From positions 120,581 through 184,580 of the forward strand of contig JADLDO010000049.1 of assembly GCA_020846635.1 (NCBI GenBank): a stretch of 64,000 nucleotides of DNA, written 5' to 3'. Source of the stretch: Caldilineaceae bacterium (lineage in GTDB: Bacteria > Chloroflexota > Anaerolineae > Caldilineales > Caldilineaceae). Of this stretch, positions 16,539 through 25,402 are shown piece after piece (position 1 is the stretch's first letter; every line of letters starts with the position of its first letter). The position numbers and the translations under genes are program-made. The notes below the pieces were generated by a model. That model did not search any database, was not told where the DNA came from, and worked only from the letters and a program-made list of their open reading frames with translations.

Positions 16539-18278
16539 ATGATGTCGCGTTTCAACCGGCAACGTCGCGCTTTAGGTCTTCCTGCCCTGAACAGCTTGCG
16601 GATACAACTCATTCTTTGGATTGCCCTTCCTGTGGCGGTGAGCCTGCTTGCCATCTCGATGGCGGAGATTCAGGGTCACGAACAGGCAATGACCCAAATG
16701 GTTCAGCAGCAGGCTAACCTGGTGGCCCGCTCGCTCGGCGTGCTGATCGATGGGCACATTGACCAGCGGCAAGGGCTGCTCCTACAACTCGCCAGTGAAT
16801 ATGGGAGTGCAACGGGCGCGCGGCCAGAAACTGAAGCGCGCTTCGCGGCGGGACTGACGTTGATCGGGCCAAAAAGCGATCCGTCCGCAGCGCAACCCGA
16901 GTGGGCAGCGAGTGAAGCTGTCCTTGCGCTGGCAAATGAAGTACAAAGCTCCCGGGTACCCGGTCTGGCAACGGTCTATGACGACGCTAGCCAAGGTTGG
17001 CTACTGGTACAAGCTGTTCCAATTCTCGGTGCTGGCGACAACAGCCTGGTGCTGGCCGGTGCCGAGCCGGTCTCAGGATTGATTACTGAACACCTAATTG
17101 CCTCCCTGGACCCTTCGCTGATTGACGAAGTACGGCTGACCACGACCGACGGGGCATTGCTCTTTGCTCAACCAGAGGACACCACCAGCGTCGCCGCACG
17201 CTCCGTGGACCCCAGCCATGATGGGCATGGTCTCGCTCGCTGGGTCACAGGTCAAACGACAGTCTTACCTACGGGTTGGCAAGTCACGGTGGTGAAGGAT
17301 TGGCGTGACCTGGTGCCGCCTGTGCTCACTTTTGGCAACACTGCCCTTGTCGTGGTGATCGTGGCAACCATTCTCTCGCTGCTCTCTGCATATTTTGGCT
17401 TGCGCAATATCGTTTGGCCGCTGCAAAAGCTGGACCAAGCCGTAGCCCAGGTCGGCTGGGGCAACTACAGTGCCATCCAACAGCCCGTCGGCGGCGTCAG
17501 CGAGATCGAAGAATTGCGGTTGGCACTGGCGCGTATGACAGAACAAGTTCGCCAATATCAGCAGGAACTGCAAAGCTACATCGGTGCGATGACGTTGGGA
17601 CAGGAGGAGGAACGCCGCCGCTTGGCGCGTGACCTGCATGATGCCACTGTCCAGGATCTCATCGCCCTGAATCAACGCGTGGAGATGGTCGAGCGGGAAC
17701 TCACGCGCGACCCGCAGCGCGCCACGACACGGCTGCAGGAGTTGCGCCCGCAGATCACGGCCATCATTGACGGCTTGCGCCGCCAGATTCACGCGCTTCG
17801 CCCCCTCTACCTGGAAGATCTTGGCTTTATTCCTGCATTGGAAATGCTTGTGCGTGACATTGGGCAGCGCCACCAACTGGCGACAGCATTTCGTGTGACT
17901 GGTGACGAAGATACTCAACCCTCGTTACCTGTTCAGATTAGTGCATTTCGCATTGCCCAGGAGGCGCTACAGAATGTAGTCAAACATGCCCACGCCACAC
18001 AGGTGGATGTGAGTCTCTGCCTGGACGATTCTCACCTGACCTTGCGCATTGCAGACAACGGTTCTGGCTTTGCCGTCCCGAGTCGTCCGAACTATCTGGC
18101 GCAGGAAGGCCACTTTGGGTTACTGGGGATGAAAGAACGTGCGCAACTGCACAGCGGTGCCTTACAGATTGAAAGCCAAGCTGGCTTGGGTACGACGGTA
18201 AGTGTCCGTTTTCCTCTTGATGAGCCAGCCACTCCCCTAGCCTTGATAACACAACCTACTGCCCAACTACAGCAATAA
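16539..18278 (+). CDS. Membrane sensor histidine kinase (HisKA_3 type)
   Basis: 579 residues. Transmembrane helix at about 25-45, a large extracytoplasmic sensor region to about 265, second helix at about 268-290, HAMP linker (about 290-345), HisKA_3 dimerisation domain with the phosphoacceptor in RRLARDLHDATVQDL (His367), and an HATPase_c domain (about 455-565) with N-box EALQNVVKHA and GLLGMKERA. It pairs with the NarL-type regulator upstream. The sensor domain looks Cache-like but is not firmly assigned; it holds no obvious Cys or His cluster for metal binding. Start is the first of two adjacent ATGs. Confidence 0.93.
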   Translation: MMSRFNRQRRALGLPALNSLRIQLILWIALPVAVSLLAISMAEIQGHEQAMTQMVQQQANLVARSLGVLIDGHIDQRQGLLLQLASEYGSATGARPETEARFAAGLTLIGPKSDPSAAQPEWAASEAVLALANEVQSSRVPGLATVYDDASQGWLLVQAVPILGAGDNSLVLAGAEPVSGLITEHLIASLDPSLIDEVRLTTTDGALLFAQPEDTTSVAARSVDPSHDGHGLARWVTGQTTVLPTGWQVTVVKDWRDLVPPVLTFGNTALVVVIVATILSLLSAYFGLRNIVWPLQKLDQAVAQVGWGNYSAIQQPVGGVSEIEELRLALARMTEQVRQYQQELQSYIGAMTLGQEEERRRLARDLHDATVQDLIALNQRVEMVERELTRDPQRATTRLQELRPQITAIIDGLRRQIHALRPLYLEDLGFIPALEMLVRDIGQRHQLATAFRVTGDEDTQPSLPVQISAFRIAQEALQNVVKHAHATQVDVSLCLDDSHLTLRIADNGSGFAVPSRPNYLAQEGHFGLLGMKERAQLHSGALQIESQAGLGTTVSVRFPLDEPATPLALITQPTAQLQQ

Positions 18279-18363
18279 GATCAATACCGTAGTGAGTGAT
18301 GGCTGCCGATTCCATAGCCTCTAGCTTCGCTAGCAGCTTTCCTCAACTAGCGCCATCGTCCCA

Positions 18364-18379
18364 TAGGCCATTATGCCTA
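18364..18379. promoter_or_regulatory. 16-bp palindrome family, site D
   Basis: TAGGCCATTATGCCTA, with perfect six-base-family arms (TAGGC/GCCTA) and a central N6. It lies 161 bases before the methionine-rich protein gene, next to the inverted repeat at 18402-18474. Confidence 0.6.
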
Positions 18380-18401
18380 TTTCGAATGAGCAATAGATCG
18401 C

Positions 18402-18474
18402 TGCCAGTGTACCGGCTGCAACTGCTACATTAAAGACGAACGGCCAGCATGTGCTTGGCGAGCGTACACTGGCA
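18402..18474. repeat. 11-bp perfect inverted repeat in the leader of the Met-rich gene
   Basis: TGCCAGTGTAC (18402-18412) and GTACACTGGCA (18464-18474) are exact reverse complements 51 bases apart, followed by ATATTTTACTG. It could be the kinase-gene terminator, or a leader structure or operator controlling the gene at 18525. Confidence 0.5.
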
Positions 18475-18524
18475 ATATTTTACTGAGCGCGTAAGCAAAG
18501 TACCCTGTTAAGGAGCACAGACTT

Positions 18525-19532
18525 ATGTTGGGACCGATCAAACCTCATACCCGCTTTACACGTAATGTTGTCGTGGCGATCCTGCTCTTCCTAGCCGCTG
18601 GATCATTCGCTACCGGGCTTCTGATACCTGTCCAAGCCGCCCCACCAGCACAAGAACAAGATGCTGCGCCGCCTCCCGGCAGCATGATGGGAAACAACAT
18701 GATGGGTCAAGACATGATGGGCAGTGGCATGTCTATGGTCCAAATGGGCGCGATGATGGCTCACATGCACGGTATGATGGGAACCATGGCGGTGACCGGC
18801 ACGATGTCTATGGGGACTCTGCCAATGATGGAGATGATGCCCATGTGCGCCATGATGCCCATGGACGGCTCGATGCCAATGATGGGAACCATGTCTATGC
18901 CCAGTATGATACCTATGACAGATACCATGCCAATGATGGGGATGATGCCCATGAGCGGTACTATGCCGGTAATGGGTATGATGGCCATGACCGATACAAT
19001 GCATATGGCCTATGCTGGGATGATGATGCAGGCGATGGGCATGATGCAGATGCACATGGGCTGTATGCAGATGATGATGGGCGCGATGATGTCTGGCAAC
19101 ATGATGGATGAAGGCATGGGCACACAGAATGTTGTCCCTGAGACAACACCGGCCGCGCCGGCTGGTCATCCAGCCCCGTCCCTTGCCAGCACGCCTCAGG
19201 CCGCGACTGCCGGGGCAGTGACCGTTGAAGCGGTCCCTCTTGCGAGTGAGGAACTACTGGAAATTGCCTTTGCGATCACTCTAGAAACGCATTCGGTAGA
19301 GTTGAACTTCGATTTAGCTGAACTTGCGACACTCACAATTGGCGAGGCTAGCTTTCCCGCCACGGGCTGGACGCCTGATGCCCCAAGTGGTCACCACGTA
19401 GCCGGTACGCTGCGCTTTACTATTGACCATCCGGCCCATGCGGAACTTGCCGAGGTAGACGAAGTAACGCTGGAACTGCGCGATATTGACGGGCAGCAAG
19501 TGACGCTGCGTTTTGCCGTGAGCGAACAATAA
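18525..19532 (+). CDS. Secreted methionine-rich protein, probable copper binder
   Basis: 335 residues. A signal peptide (about 10-38, cleavage near VQAAP) is followed by an extreme low-complexity region: residues 52-201 contain 62 Met (about 41%), mostly as MM, MXM and MXXM with Gly, Pro, Thr, and a few His and Cys. The C-terminal part (about 225-335) is an ordered beta-rich domain that I do not recognise. Met clusters bind Cu(I) and Ag(I) in the oxidising periplasm (as in PcoE/SilE, CusF, CopA oxidases), so it is probably a copper sponge. AAGGAG precedes the ATG. It is flanked by DUF305 and CopB genes and preceded by a palindrome of the island's operator family. Confidence 0.85.
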   Translation: MLGPIKPHTRFTRNVVVAILLFLAAGSFATGLLIPVQAAPPAQEQDAAPPPGSMMGNNMMGQDMMGSGMSMVQMGAMMAHMHGMMGTMAVTGTMSMGTLPMMEMMPMCAMMPMDGSMPMMGTMSMPSMIPMTDTMPMMGMMPMSGTMPVMGMMAMTDTMHMAYAGMMMQAMGMMQMHMGCMQMMMGAMMSGNMMDEGMGTQNVVPETTPAAPAGHPAPSLASTPQAATAGAVTVEAVPLASEELLEIAFAITLETHSVELNFDLAELATLTIGEASFPATGWTPDAPSGHHVAGTLRFTIDHPAHAELAEVDEVTLELRDIDGQQVTLRFAVSEQ

Positions 19533-19603
19533 GTCTGGCATCACACGCCACCACTGCACCTGATTATTTCCTGATTCATATTTCGGTACAGCAATACCTC
19601 TCT

Positions 19604-19646
19604 CGACAAGACCACTCTGGCACATTCTGCCGGGGTGGTCTTGTCG
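19604..19646 (+). terminator. Intrinsic terminator after the Met-rich gene
   Basis: CGACAAGACCAC and GTGGTCTTGTCG form a perfect 12-pair stem; the loop can extend it with GGCA/TGCC. TTATATCC follows. The first gene downstream (19879) therefore has its own promoter. Confidence 0.6.
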
Positions 19647-19707
19647 TTATATCCTCGCTAACTGCCAAGCATACCGTGTTACCAAGTTGTAGCTGGACAA
19701 TGCGGAA

Positions 19708-19723
19708 TAGGCATAATTGCCTA
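19708..19723. promoter_or_regulatory. 16-bp palindrome family, site E
   Basis: TAGGCATAATTGCCTA, a palindrome with perfect arms, 156 bases before the DUF305-Spy lipoprotein gene and just after the terminator of the preceding gene; a good operator position. Confidence 0.6.
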
Positions 19724-19878
19724 CTTGCCACTCGCACAATAGCGCTGTGCACGTGCAGCAGATGACGAGACAATAGCCCGCGCGCCCGGTCCTGCTGGCC
19801 GATCTGCGCGCTCTTACATACGTCCATAGATAACTGTCAGAAAATTACCATCAGAAAATGACGAAGGAACTTCAACTT

Positions 19879-20964
19879 ATGCGTCTATATTCGCGCATTT
19901 TTATTGGCGTAGTGCTTGCGCTTCTCATTAGTGGTTGTGCTGCTGCTCAGCCGGCAAACGAGGCGAATCCGGCCACAGGTACCGCAGACACTTCTGCCAC
20001 TCATACCGGCAATCACGGCGACATGGTCATGGATGGCCAGACGTCTTTCGATGCGATGTTCATTGACAGCATGATCGAGCACCACCAAGGGGCAATTGAT
20101 ATGGCGGAGATGGTGCTGGAACAGGCCGAGCGCGAGGAACTGCGTACGTTGGCAGAGGCGATTATCGCTGCGCAGAGCGCTGAGATCGAAGAAATGCACA
20201 CGTGGCGCGAGGCGTGGTTTCCGGAACTTGCCGCGACGGGTGGACTGCCGATGGACATGGGCGACATGGAGATTCGCGATGATGAGAGTGTGCCGTTCGA
20301 CCAACGCTTTATCGAAGCGATGATTTCACATCATGAGGGTGCGATTCATATGGCTGAGATGGCGCTGGAGCAAGCAGAACGGGAAGAGATTCGCACGCTG
20401 GCTGCAGCTATCATTGCCGCTCAGGAAGCCGAAATTGAGCAAATGCAAAATTGGCTGGACGAATGGTTTGGCGATGACACGCGCGGCAATGTGGCACCTT
20501 CACCCTACGCAAGCCAGCTTGTGACCCCAGTGCGCGGGTTGACGGTTGAGGAAGTGGATGATCTCATGCAAGGGCGAGGCATGGGCTTCGCACGGATGGC
20601 AGAACTCAACAACTATCCTGGCCCTCGCCATTTACTCGATCTCCAAGATGAGTTGTCCCTGACGCCGGATCAGGTCACACAAATTGAACTCGTCTTTCAG
20701 GCCATGCAGACGGATGCCCAAGCGTTAGGCCGCGACATTGTCCTGCAAGAGCAGGCATTAAGCGATGCATTTGTCGCAGGTACAATTGATAGTGCTGCGC
20801 TCACGACACAAGTTCGCCTCCTTGGTGAGGACTATGGACAATTGCGCAACATACACCTGCAAGCGCATCTGGAGGTAACGCCAGTGCTAACTGCCGAACA
20901 GATTGCACATTACAATGACTTGCGTGGCTATGCGGATCATGCTCAGGATGAACACCATCACTAG
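19879..20964 (+). CDS. Lipoprotein with two DUF305 domains and a Spy/CpxP-like domain
   Basis: 361 residues from the ATG at 19879 (AAGGAAC upstream), giving a lipobox ISGC (Cys20). Two DUF305 domains (about 57-114 and 141-197) carry HHQGAIDMAEM and HHEGAIHMAEM. The C-terminal part (about 218-350) is helical with LSLTPDQVTQI and VLTAEQIAHYNDL, the LTXXQ signatures of Spy/CpxP/CnrX-type periplasmic metal-resistance proteins, and ends in DEHHH. The DUF305 half is a close paralogue of 8876-10513; the partner domain differs. Probably an extracytoplasmic copper-binding and envelope-protection protein. Confidence 0.88.
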   Translation: MRLYSRIFIGVVLALLISGCAAAQPANEANPATGTADTSATHTGNHGDMVMDGQTSFDAMFIDSMIEHHQGAIDMAEMVLEQAEREELRTLAEAIIAAQSAEIEEMHTWREAWFPELAATGGLPMDMGDMEIRDDESVPFDQRFIEAMISHHEGAIHMAEMALEQAEREEIRTLAAAIIAAQEAEIEQMQNWLDEWFGDDTRGNVAPSPYASQLVTPVRGLTVEEVDDLMQGRGMGFARMAELNNYPGPRHLLDLQDELSLTPDQVTQIELVFQAMQTDAQALGRDIVLQEQALSDAFVAGTIDSAALTTQVRLLGEDYGQLRNIHLQAHLEVTPVLTAEQIAHYNDLRGYADHAQDEHHH

Positions 20965-21117
20965 GAGCGAGTTTAGGCAGTTCCGCCCGGTCGGCTAGGT
21001 AGTGTGCGTTAGCCGGTATCCGGGCAAGAGGCTGCCTACCTATGCTCGGTGTGACTGCGGGCCTAGCCAGCTGGATGCACAACGGTTCCACACCCTATCA
21101 AGAACGGAGACCTATTC

Positions 21118-21564
21118 ATGAAAATGTATGCAAAATTCGGCGCCATGATTGCGACGTCCACAGTTGTGATGTTTGGACTCATGTACCTAAACGTTTTCCA
21201 GCTCGACCACATCTTCTTCAGTGAAACGCGACTCTTTATGGCGCTCATTATGGGCGCAACCATGTCTGTGATCATGTTGGCGTTCATGCAGGACATGTAT
21301 AAGGACCGACGTGCCAATATTGGAATTTACGTCGCCAGTGTCGCTGTGTTTGTCCTTGCGCTCTGGCTTGTGCGCAGCCAAGCGACCGTTCGCGATGTTG
21401 CGTGGATGAAGGCCATGATCCCGCACCATTCAATTGCCATCCTCACCAGCGAACGCGCTACTATCTCCGATCCCCGAGTCCGAGATCTTGCTGACAGGAT
21501 TATCGAATCCCAGCGCGAGGAAATTGCCGAGATGAAAGCGCTGATCGAGGAACTTTCGCAATAG
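21118..21564 (+). CDS. Membrane-bound DUF305 protein
   Basis: 148 residues. Three transmembrane helices (about 7-27, 38-58 and 67-86) precede a shortened DUF305 domain (about 90-145) with WMKAMIPHHSIAILTSERA and ESQREEIAEMKALI. This topology is widespread beside copper ATPases. A GGAGA site is 8 bases before the ATG. It lies 48 bases before copB and is probably co-transcribed with it. Confidence 0.87.
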   Translation: MKMYAKFGAMIATSTVVMFGLMYLNVFQLDHIFFSETRLFMALIMGATMSVIMLAFMQDMYKDRRANIGIYVASVAVFVLALWLVRSQATVRDVAWMKAMIPHHSIAILTSERATISDPRVRDLADRIIESQREEIAEMKALIEELSQ

Positions 21565-21612
21565 GCGCGTACATATTCTGCGCAGTAAGAAAAGAAGTGA
21601 AGGAGAGTCCTG

Positions 21613-23910
21613 ATGTCTGACCAGTCTACCGGTACCCCTCGCCAACCCAATCACGAGCACCATGATGCTCACCCTACTGAGCCTACTGTGCAAGGTGCGC
21701 CCGCAGGTGAGCCCACGCGCAATCATCACAGCCATGATCATCACACCCACCATCAGGAACCTGTGTCTCCTCCTGCTGTGACCGATGTGCCGGAAGAAGC
21801 CCACGATCACAGTGGTGGTGTCCTGACCGAAAGCATGGTCGCTGGCGCAGCACATGCGGATGCTCATGCTGGGCACGCGCATGAAGGACACGCTGCGGCT
21901 GACCACGGCGGCCACGATGCCCATGCCGGTCATATTGACCATACGGGACATGAACTGATGTTCCGCAACCGCTTCTGGGTCTGTCTGCTGTTGACTGTGC
22001 CGGTGCTCTTCTATAGCCATATGCTCCAGATGTGGTTTGGCTTCACCGCGCCGAGTTTTCCCGGCAGCCAATGGATAGCGCCACTCTTTGCCTTCATCAT
22101 CTTCATCTATGGCGGCGTGCCTTTCTTGCAGATGGCGGGGCCAGAACTGCGGGCGCGCAAGCCAGGCATGATGACGCTCATCTCTCTAGCCATTACGGTC
22201 GCCTTCATCTACAGCGTGGCTGCCCTCTGGATCGATCCTGCCGGAGGCTTCTTCTGGGAGATGGCGCTGCTAATTGATGTCATGCTCTTAGGTCACTGGC
22301 TGGAAATGCGTAGCGTGCGCCAGGCATCCGGCGCGCTCAATGAACTGGCAAAGCTGATGCCCGACACAGCAGAGCGCATTGATGCCGATGGCAGCATCAA
22401 AAGCGTGCCCACCAACGCGCTCAAGCTGGGTGACCTGCTCTTGGTGCGCCCAGGCGCAAGCATCCCCGCCGATGGTGTTGTTGTGGAGGGTGAATCGCAT
22501 GTCAACGAGGCCATGATTACCGGCGAATCCATGCCGGTTGACAAAGCACCCGACAACCGCGTCATTGCCGGCACAGTCAACGGCGATGGTAGCCTGCGCG
22601 TGCGCGTCTCGGCTTTGGGCGAAGAAACCGCCTTAGCGGGCATCATGCGCCTGGTGGAACAAGCGCAGAGCAGCAAGTCACCTACCCAGGTGCTGGCGGA
22701 TAAAGCCGCGGGCTGGCTTTTTTATGTCGCTTTGGCCGCGGCGATCATCACCGCGCTGGCGTGGACAATTGCCACAGGCTTCAATGTCGAGGTCGTGCAG
22801 CGCGTGGCGACGGTGCTCGTCATCGCCTGTCCGCATGCGTTAGGGCTTGCCGTGCCCTTGGTGGTTGCCATCAGCACGTCGTTGGCAGCACAAAACGGCA
22901 TCCTCGTGCGTGATCGCCTGGCGCTGGAGGAGGCGCGCAACATTGATACCATCATCTTCGACAAGACCGGCACCCTGACCGAAGGCAACCAGGGGCTGGT
23001 TGGCATGGCCACCGTCCCTGGCTGGAGTGAGGATAAGGCCCTGGCCCTGGCCGCCGCGGTCGAAGGGGATTCCGAACACATCATCGCCCAAGCAATCCGC
23101 CGCGCTGCTTCAGAACGCAACCTGGCCTTACCCGTCGTTACAGAATTTAGCGCCATTAAGGGGCGTGGTGTGCGAACGACGGTTGACAATCACACGGTTC
23201 ACATTGGCGGCCCGCGCCTTTTGGAAATGTTGGCATTGAGAGCACCGGCTGCGCTGGTTGACTTTATTATGCAGGCTGAAGCCAAAGGCCAATCGGTGAT
23301 TCACTTGGTGCAGGAGCAAGAGATCGTCGCCAGCTTTGCCCTGGCTGATGTCATCCGCCCGGAGAGCAAAGAAGCGATCCGGCAGCTTCAGGAACATGGC
23401 GTTGAGGTGGTCATGCTCACCGGTGACAGCAACGCCGTGGCGAAAGCTGTGGCGGAGGAACTGGGCATCAAGCAGTACTTTGCAGAAGTGCTGCCGGAAC
23501 ATAAGGATGAGCAAGTCGCCCAACTGCAGGCGCAGGGACGCAAAGTGGCGATGGTCGGTGATGGCGTGAACGATGCGCCTGCCCTGACGCGCGCGGACAT
23601 CGGCATCGCCATCGGCAGCGGCACAGATGTTGCCGTGGAATCTGCCGATATTATCTTGGTGCAAAGCAACCCGCTGGATGTGGCGAAAATCTTCACGTTG
23701 AGCAGTGCCACCCGCCGCAAGATGATCCAAAATCTGTGGTGGGCAACAGGCTATAATATTGTCGCGATCCCCTTGGCCGCGGGCATTTTTGCCAACTGGG
23801 GCATTAACCTCTCGCCCGCTGTCGGTGCGCTGCTCATGTCCATCAGCACAATTGTCGTAGCGATCAACGCGCAACTACTGCGCCGCATCCCTTTGGGGAG
23901 AACGGCATAG
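21613..23910 (+). CDS. copB: CopB-type copper P-type ATPase (CPH motif, His-rich N-terminus)
   Basis: 765 residues. The first 115 are extremely His-rich (repeated HDH, HAH and HEGH) and replace HMA domains. The ATPase core has TGES (about 303-306), the transport motif CPH (Cys406-Pro-His408), DKTGT (Asp450) and GDGVND (about 650-655). CPH with a His-rich N-terminus is the signature of the P1B-3 (CopB) group, which exports Cu(II) or Cu(I)/Ag(I). AAGGAG precedes the ATG. It complements the CPC-type CopA at 3592-7173, so the locus has both copper ATPase classes. Confidence 0.95.
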   Translation: MSDQSTGTPRQPNHEHHDAHPTEPTVQGAPAGEPTRNHHSHDHHTHHQEPVSPPAVTDVPEEAHDHSGGVLTESMVAGAAHADAHAGHAHEGHAAADHGGHDAHAGHIDHTGHELMFRNRFWVCLLLTVPVLFYSHMLQMWFGFTAPSFPGSQWIAPLFAFIIFIYGGVPFLQMAGPELRARKPGMMTLISLAITVAFIYSVAALWIDPAGGFFWEMALLIDVMLLGHWLEMRSVRQASGALNELAKLMPDTAERIDADGSIKSVPTNALKLGDLLLVRPGASIPADGVVVEGESHVNEAMITGESMPVDKAPDNRVIAGTVNGDGSLRVRVSALGEETALAGIMRLVEQAQSSKSPTQVLADKAAGWLFYVALAAAIITALAWTIATGFNVEVVQRVATVLVIACPHALGLAVPLVVAISTSLAAQNGILVRDRLALEEARNIDTIIFDKTGTLTEGNQGLVGMATVPGWSEDKALALAAAVEGDSEHIIAQAIRRAASERNLALPVVTEFSAIKGRGVRTTVDNHTVHIGGPRLLEMLALRAPAALVDFIMQAEAKGQSVIHLVQEQEIVASFALADVIRPESKEAIRQLQEHGVEVVMLTGDSNAVAKAVAEELGIKQYFAEVLPEHKDEQVAQLQAQGRKVAMVGDGVNDAPALTRADIGIAIGSGTDVAVESADIILVQSNPLDVAKIFTLSSATRRKMIQNLWWATGYNIVAIPLAAGIFANWGINLSPAVGALLMSISTIVVAINAQLLRRIPLGRTA

Positions 23911-23958
23911 CGTGGATTGTAGTGATCTTTGTGAGGTAACACGAAAGGATAAACAACG

Positions 23959-24138
23959 ATGGCACAAGTACGCGACGTAGTGTGTGGGATGATGATAGAC
24001 AGTGAAACCGCCCAACACAAATCCGAATACAAGGGGCAGACCTACTATTTCTGTGCGCCGGGCTGCAAGCGTGACTTCGATAAGGAGCCAGAGAAGTACC
24101 TTCAGGCAGGAAGTTCCGCGCAGGGCGCACACCACTAA
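23959..24138 (+). CDS. Short YHS domain protein
   Basis: 59 residues, almost entirely one YHS domain: RDVVCGMMIDSETA, then YKGQTYYFCAPGCKRDFDKEPEKY, with the three metal-ligand cysteines (Cys9, Cys32 and Cys36), ending in GAHH. AAAGGA lies 9 bases before the ATG. It starts 48 bases after copB and is probably in its operon. Stand-alone YHS proteins of this size accompany copper ATPases and are thought to bind or hand over metal. The sequence is intact despite its small size. Confidence 0.85.
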   Translation: MAQVRDVVCGMMIDSETAQHKSEYKGQTYYFCAPGCKRDFDKEPEKYLQAGSSAQGAHH

Positions 24139-24146
24139 AGTAATCG

Positions 24147-24178
24147 GAGAGGGATGCTGGTTGATTAGCGTCCCTCTC
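24147..24178 (+). terminator. Hairpin after copB-YHS
   Basis: GAGAGGGATGC pairs with GCGTCCCTCTC (11 pairs, one G-T) around a 10-base loop, 9 bases after the YHS stop. No T-run follows, so it may be factor-assisted or an RNA-stabilising structure. Confidence 0.45.
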
Positions 24179-24206
24179 ATGCCCTTGCCACATCCGGCTG
24201 CCCCTG

Positions 24207-24222
24207 TAGGCAAGAATGCCTA
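24207..24222. promoter_or_regulatory. 16-bp palindrome family, site F
   Basis: TAGGCAAGAATGCCTA, with perfect TAGGC/GCCTA arms, just after the copB-YHS hairpin and before the genes at 24322 and 24573. Confidence 0.55.
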
Positions 24223-24321
24223 CCCCCACAAGGCCGATCTGCCCTCATCAGCAGTTGCCACTTTTGCTAAAGTTGAACTAACAACAATTCAGGGCCTGCC
24301 AAACCGCGCAACAGCGACGCC

Positions 24322-24564
24322 GTGGTGGATGAAATGCTGGAAACGGCCAAGATAGTCATCCGCTATTGGTTTCCGACGCAAAGCCAAGAGTTGGCACTCT
24401 ACTGTAAAAGTAGATACAACATGGACTTTGATGCCATTCCCGCACGTGAGGCTGTTGGCAGTGAACGATTCTCGGGCAACGGGTTTACACAAGTGCATGA
24501 ATGGCTGGCAAGTAACGGCAAGCTAGATACGCTCAACCAGAATGACAGCAGTTGTGGCGTGTAG
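24322..24564 (+). CDS. Hypothetical protein of about 80 residues, doubtful
   Basis: Opens with GTG (24322) or with ATG at 24334. No clear ribosome site is visible and I recognise no family. The composition is balanced and protein-like (a helical start, one Trp-rich stretch, a Cys near the end), and the frame fills the gap between the palindrome at 24207 and the DUF2085 gene. It could be a small real gene, a remnant, or chance. Confidence 0.3.
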   Translation: MVDEMLETAKIVIRYWFPTQSQELALYCKSRYNMDFDAIPAREAVGSERFSGNGFTQVHEWLASNGKLDTLNQNDSSCGV

Positions 24565-24572
24565 GAGCATTC

Positions 24573-25373
24573 ATGGGCAGTATGCATATTGATCACCCAA
24601 ACACGAACCTGCCAACGGCATATCCCAGGATCGCGCCGCAGGCACCGCACACCAGTGATATCACCGGCTGGGCAAACAGACTGGCCAGTGGCTTCATACG
24701 TCACGCAGTAGCTTTGCTGTTGTCTATCATGCTGTTTTTTGTGCTTCTGCCCTTTCTCGCCCCACTCTTCATGGCGTTGGAATGGTACGGTCCAGGCTAT
24801 GTCATCTACCAGCTATATGCCCCTTTTTGCCATCAGTTGCCGCAGCGTAGTTGGTTTCTCTTTGGAGAAAACCTTACCTATACGCTCGACGAAATCAGCC
24901 AGGTCTATTCGTATACGAACGCCTGGGAGTTACGTTCCTTTGTGGGTACACCGGAGATGGGCTGGAAGGTGGCGTGGAGCGACCGTATGATCAGCTTCTA
25001 TATGATGACCCCCGTCTTTGGTCTCTTCTATACGTTGCGGCGGCGAATGCCAAAGCCAATTCCTTTTCGGCTGCTGCTCGTTACAATTTTGCCCCTCTTT
25101 TTGGATGGCACCACCCACGCCCTGAACGACCTCATCTCTGGTGTAGCTGGCAATGGCTTCCGCGACACCAATGCCTGGCTGGCGCTGCTCACCAACCAAG
25201 CCTTTCCAGGGTTCTATGCGGGTGACCACTTTGGCACGTTCAACTGGTGGATGCGCCTGCTGACTGGGATTTTGGCCGCATGGGGCCTTGCCGCCTTCTT
25301 CTTCCCGTGGCTCGACCAGCTTTTGCGCGGGGAAGTGACACTGCAGGCAAAGCCATCTGCATCCCGCAGCTAG
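24573..25373 (+). CDS. DUF2085 integral membrane protein
   Basis: 266 residues from the ATG at 24573 (GGAGC 6 bases upstream). About five transmembrane helices; the family signature is visible as LYAPFCHQLPQRSW (about residues 80-93) and GWKVAWSDRMISFY (about 133-146), followed by LPLFLDGTTHALND. DUF2085 proteins carry this conserved Cys-His and Asp pattern in the membrane and have no established function. It follows the metal genes and precedes a methyltransferase by 29 bases, so the two are probably co-transcribed. Confidence 0.85.
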   Translation: MGSMHIDHPNTNLPTAYPRIAPQAPHTSDITGWANRLASGFIRHAVALLLSIMLFFVLLPFLAPLFMALEWYGPGYVIYQLYAPFCHQLPQRSWFLFGENLTYTLDEISQVYSYTNAWELRSFVGTPEMGWKVAWSDRMISFYMMTPVFGLFYTLRRRMPKPIPFRLLLVTILPLFLDGTTHALNDLISGVAGNGFRDTNAWLALLTNQAFPGFYAGDHFGTFNWWMRLLTGILAAWGLAAFFFPWLDQLLRGEVTLQAKPSASRS

Positions 25374-25402
25374 CGCCAGACCTTCCAGAGAGCAGGTACT
25401 CT

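Noticed and set aside
18603..19169. His-rich 188-residue minus-strand frame
   Set aside because: It is the antisense of the ATG repeats of the Met-rich gene (CAT reads as His); no ribosome site, and the sense gene has a signal peptide and domain.
20996..21042. TAGGTAG ... CTACCTA inverted repeat after the DUF305-Spy gene
   Set aside because: Seven-base arms 33 bases apart with no stem extension or T-run; resembles the TAGGC family only superficially.
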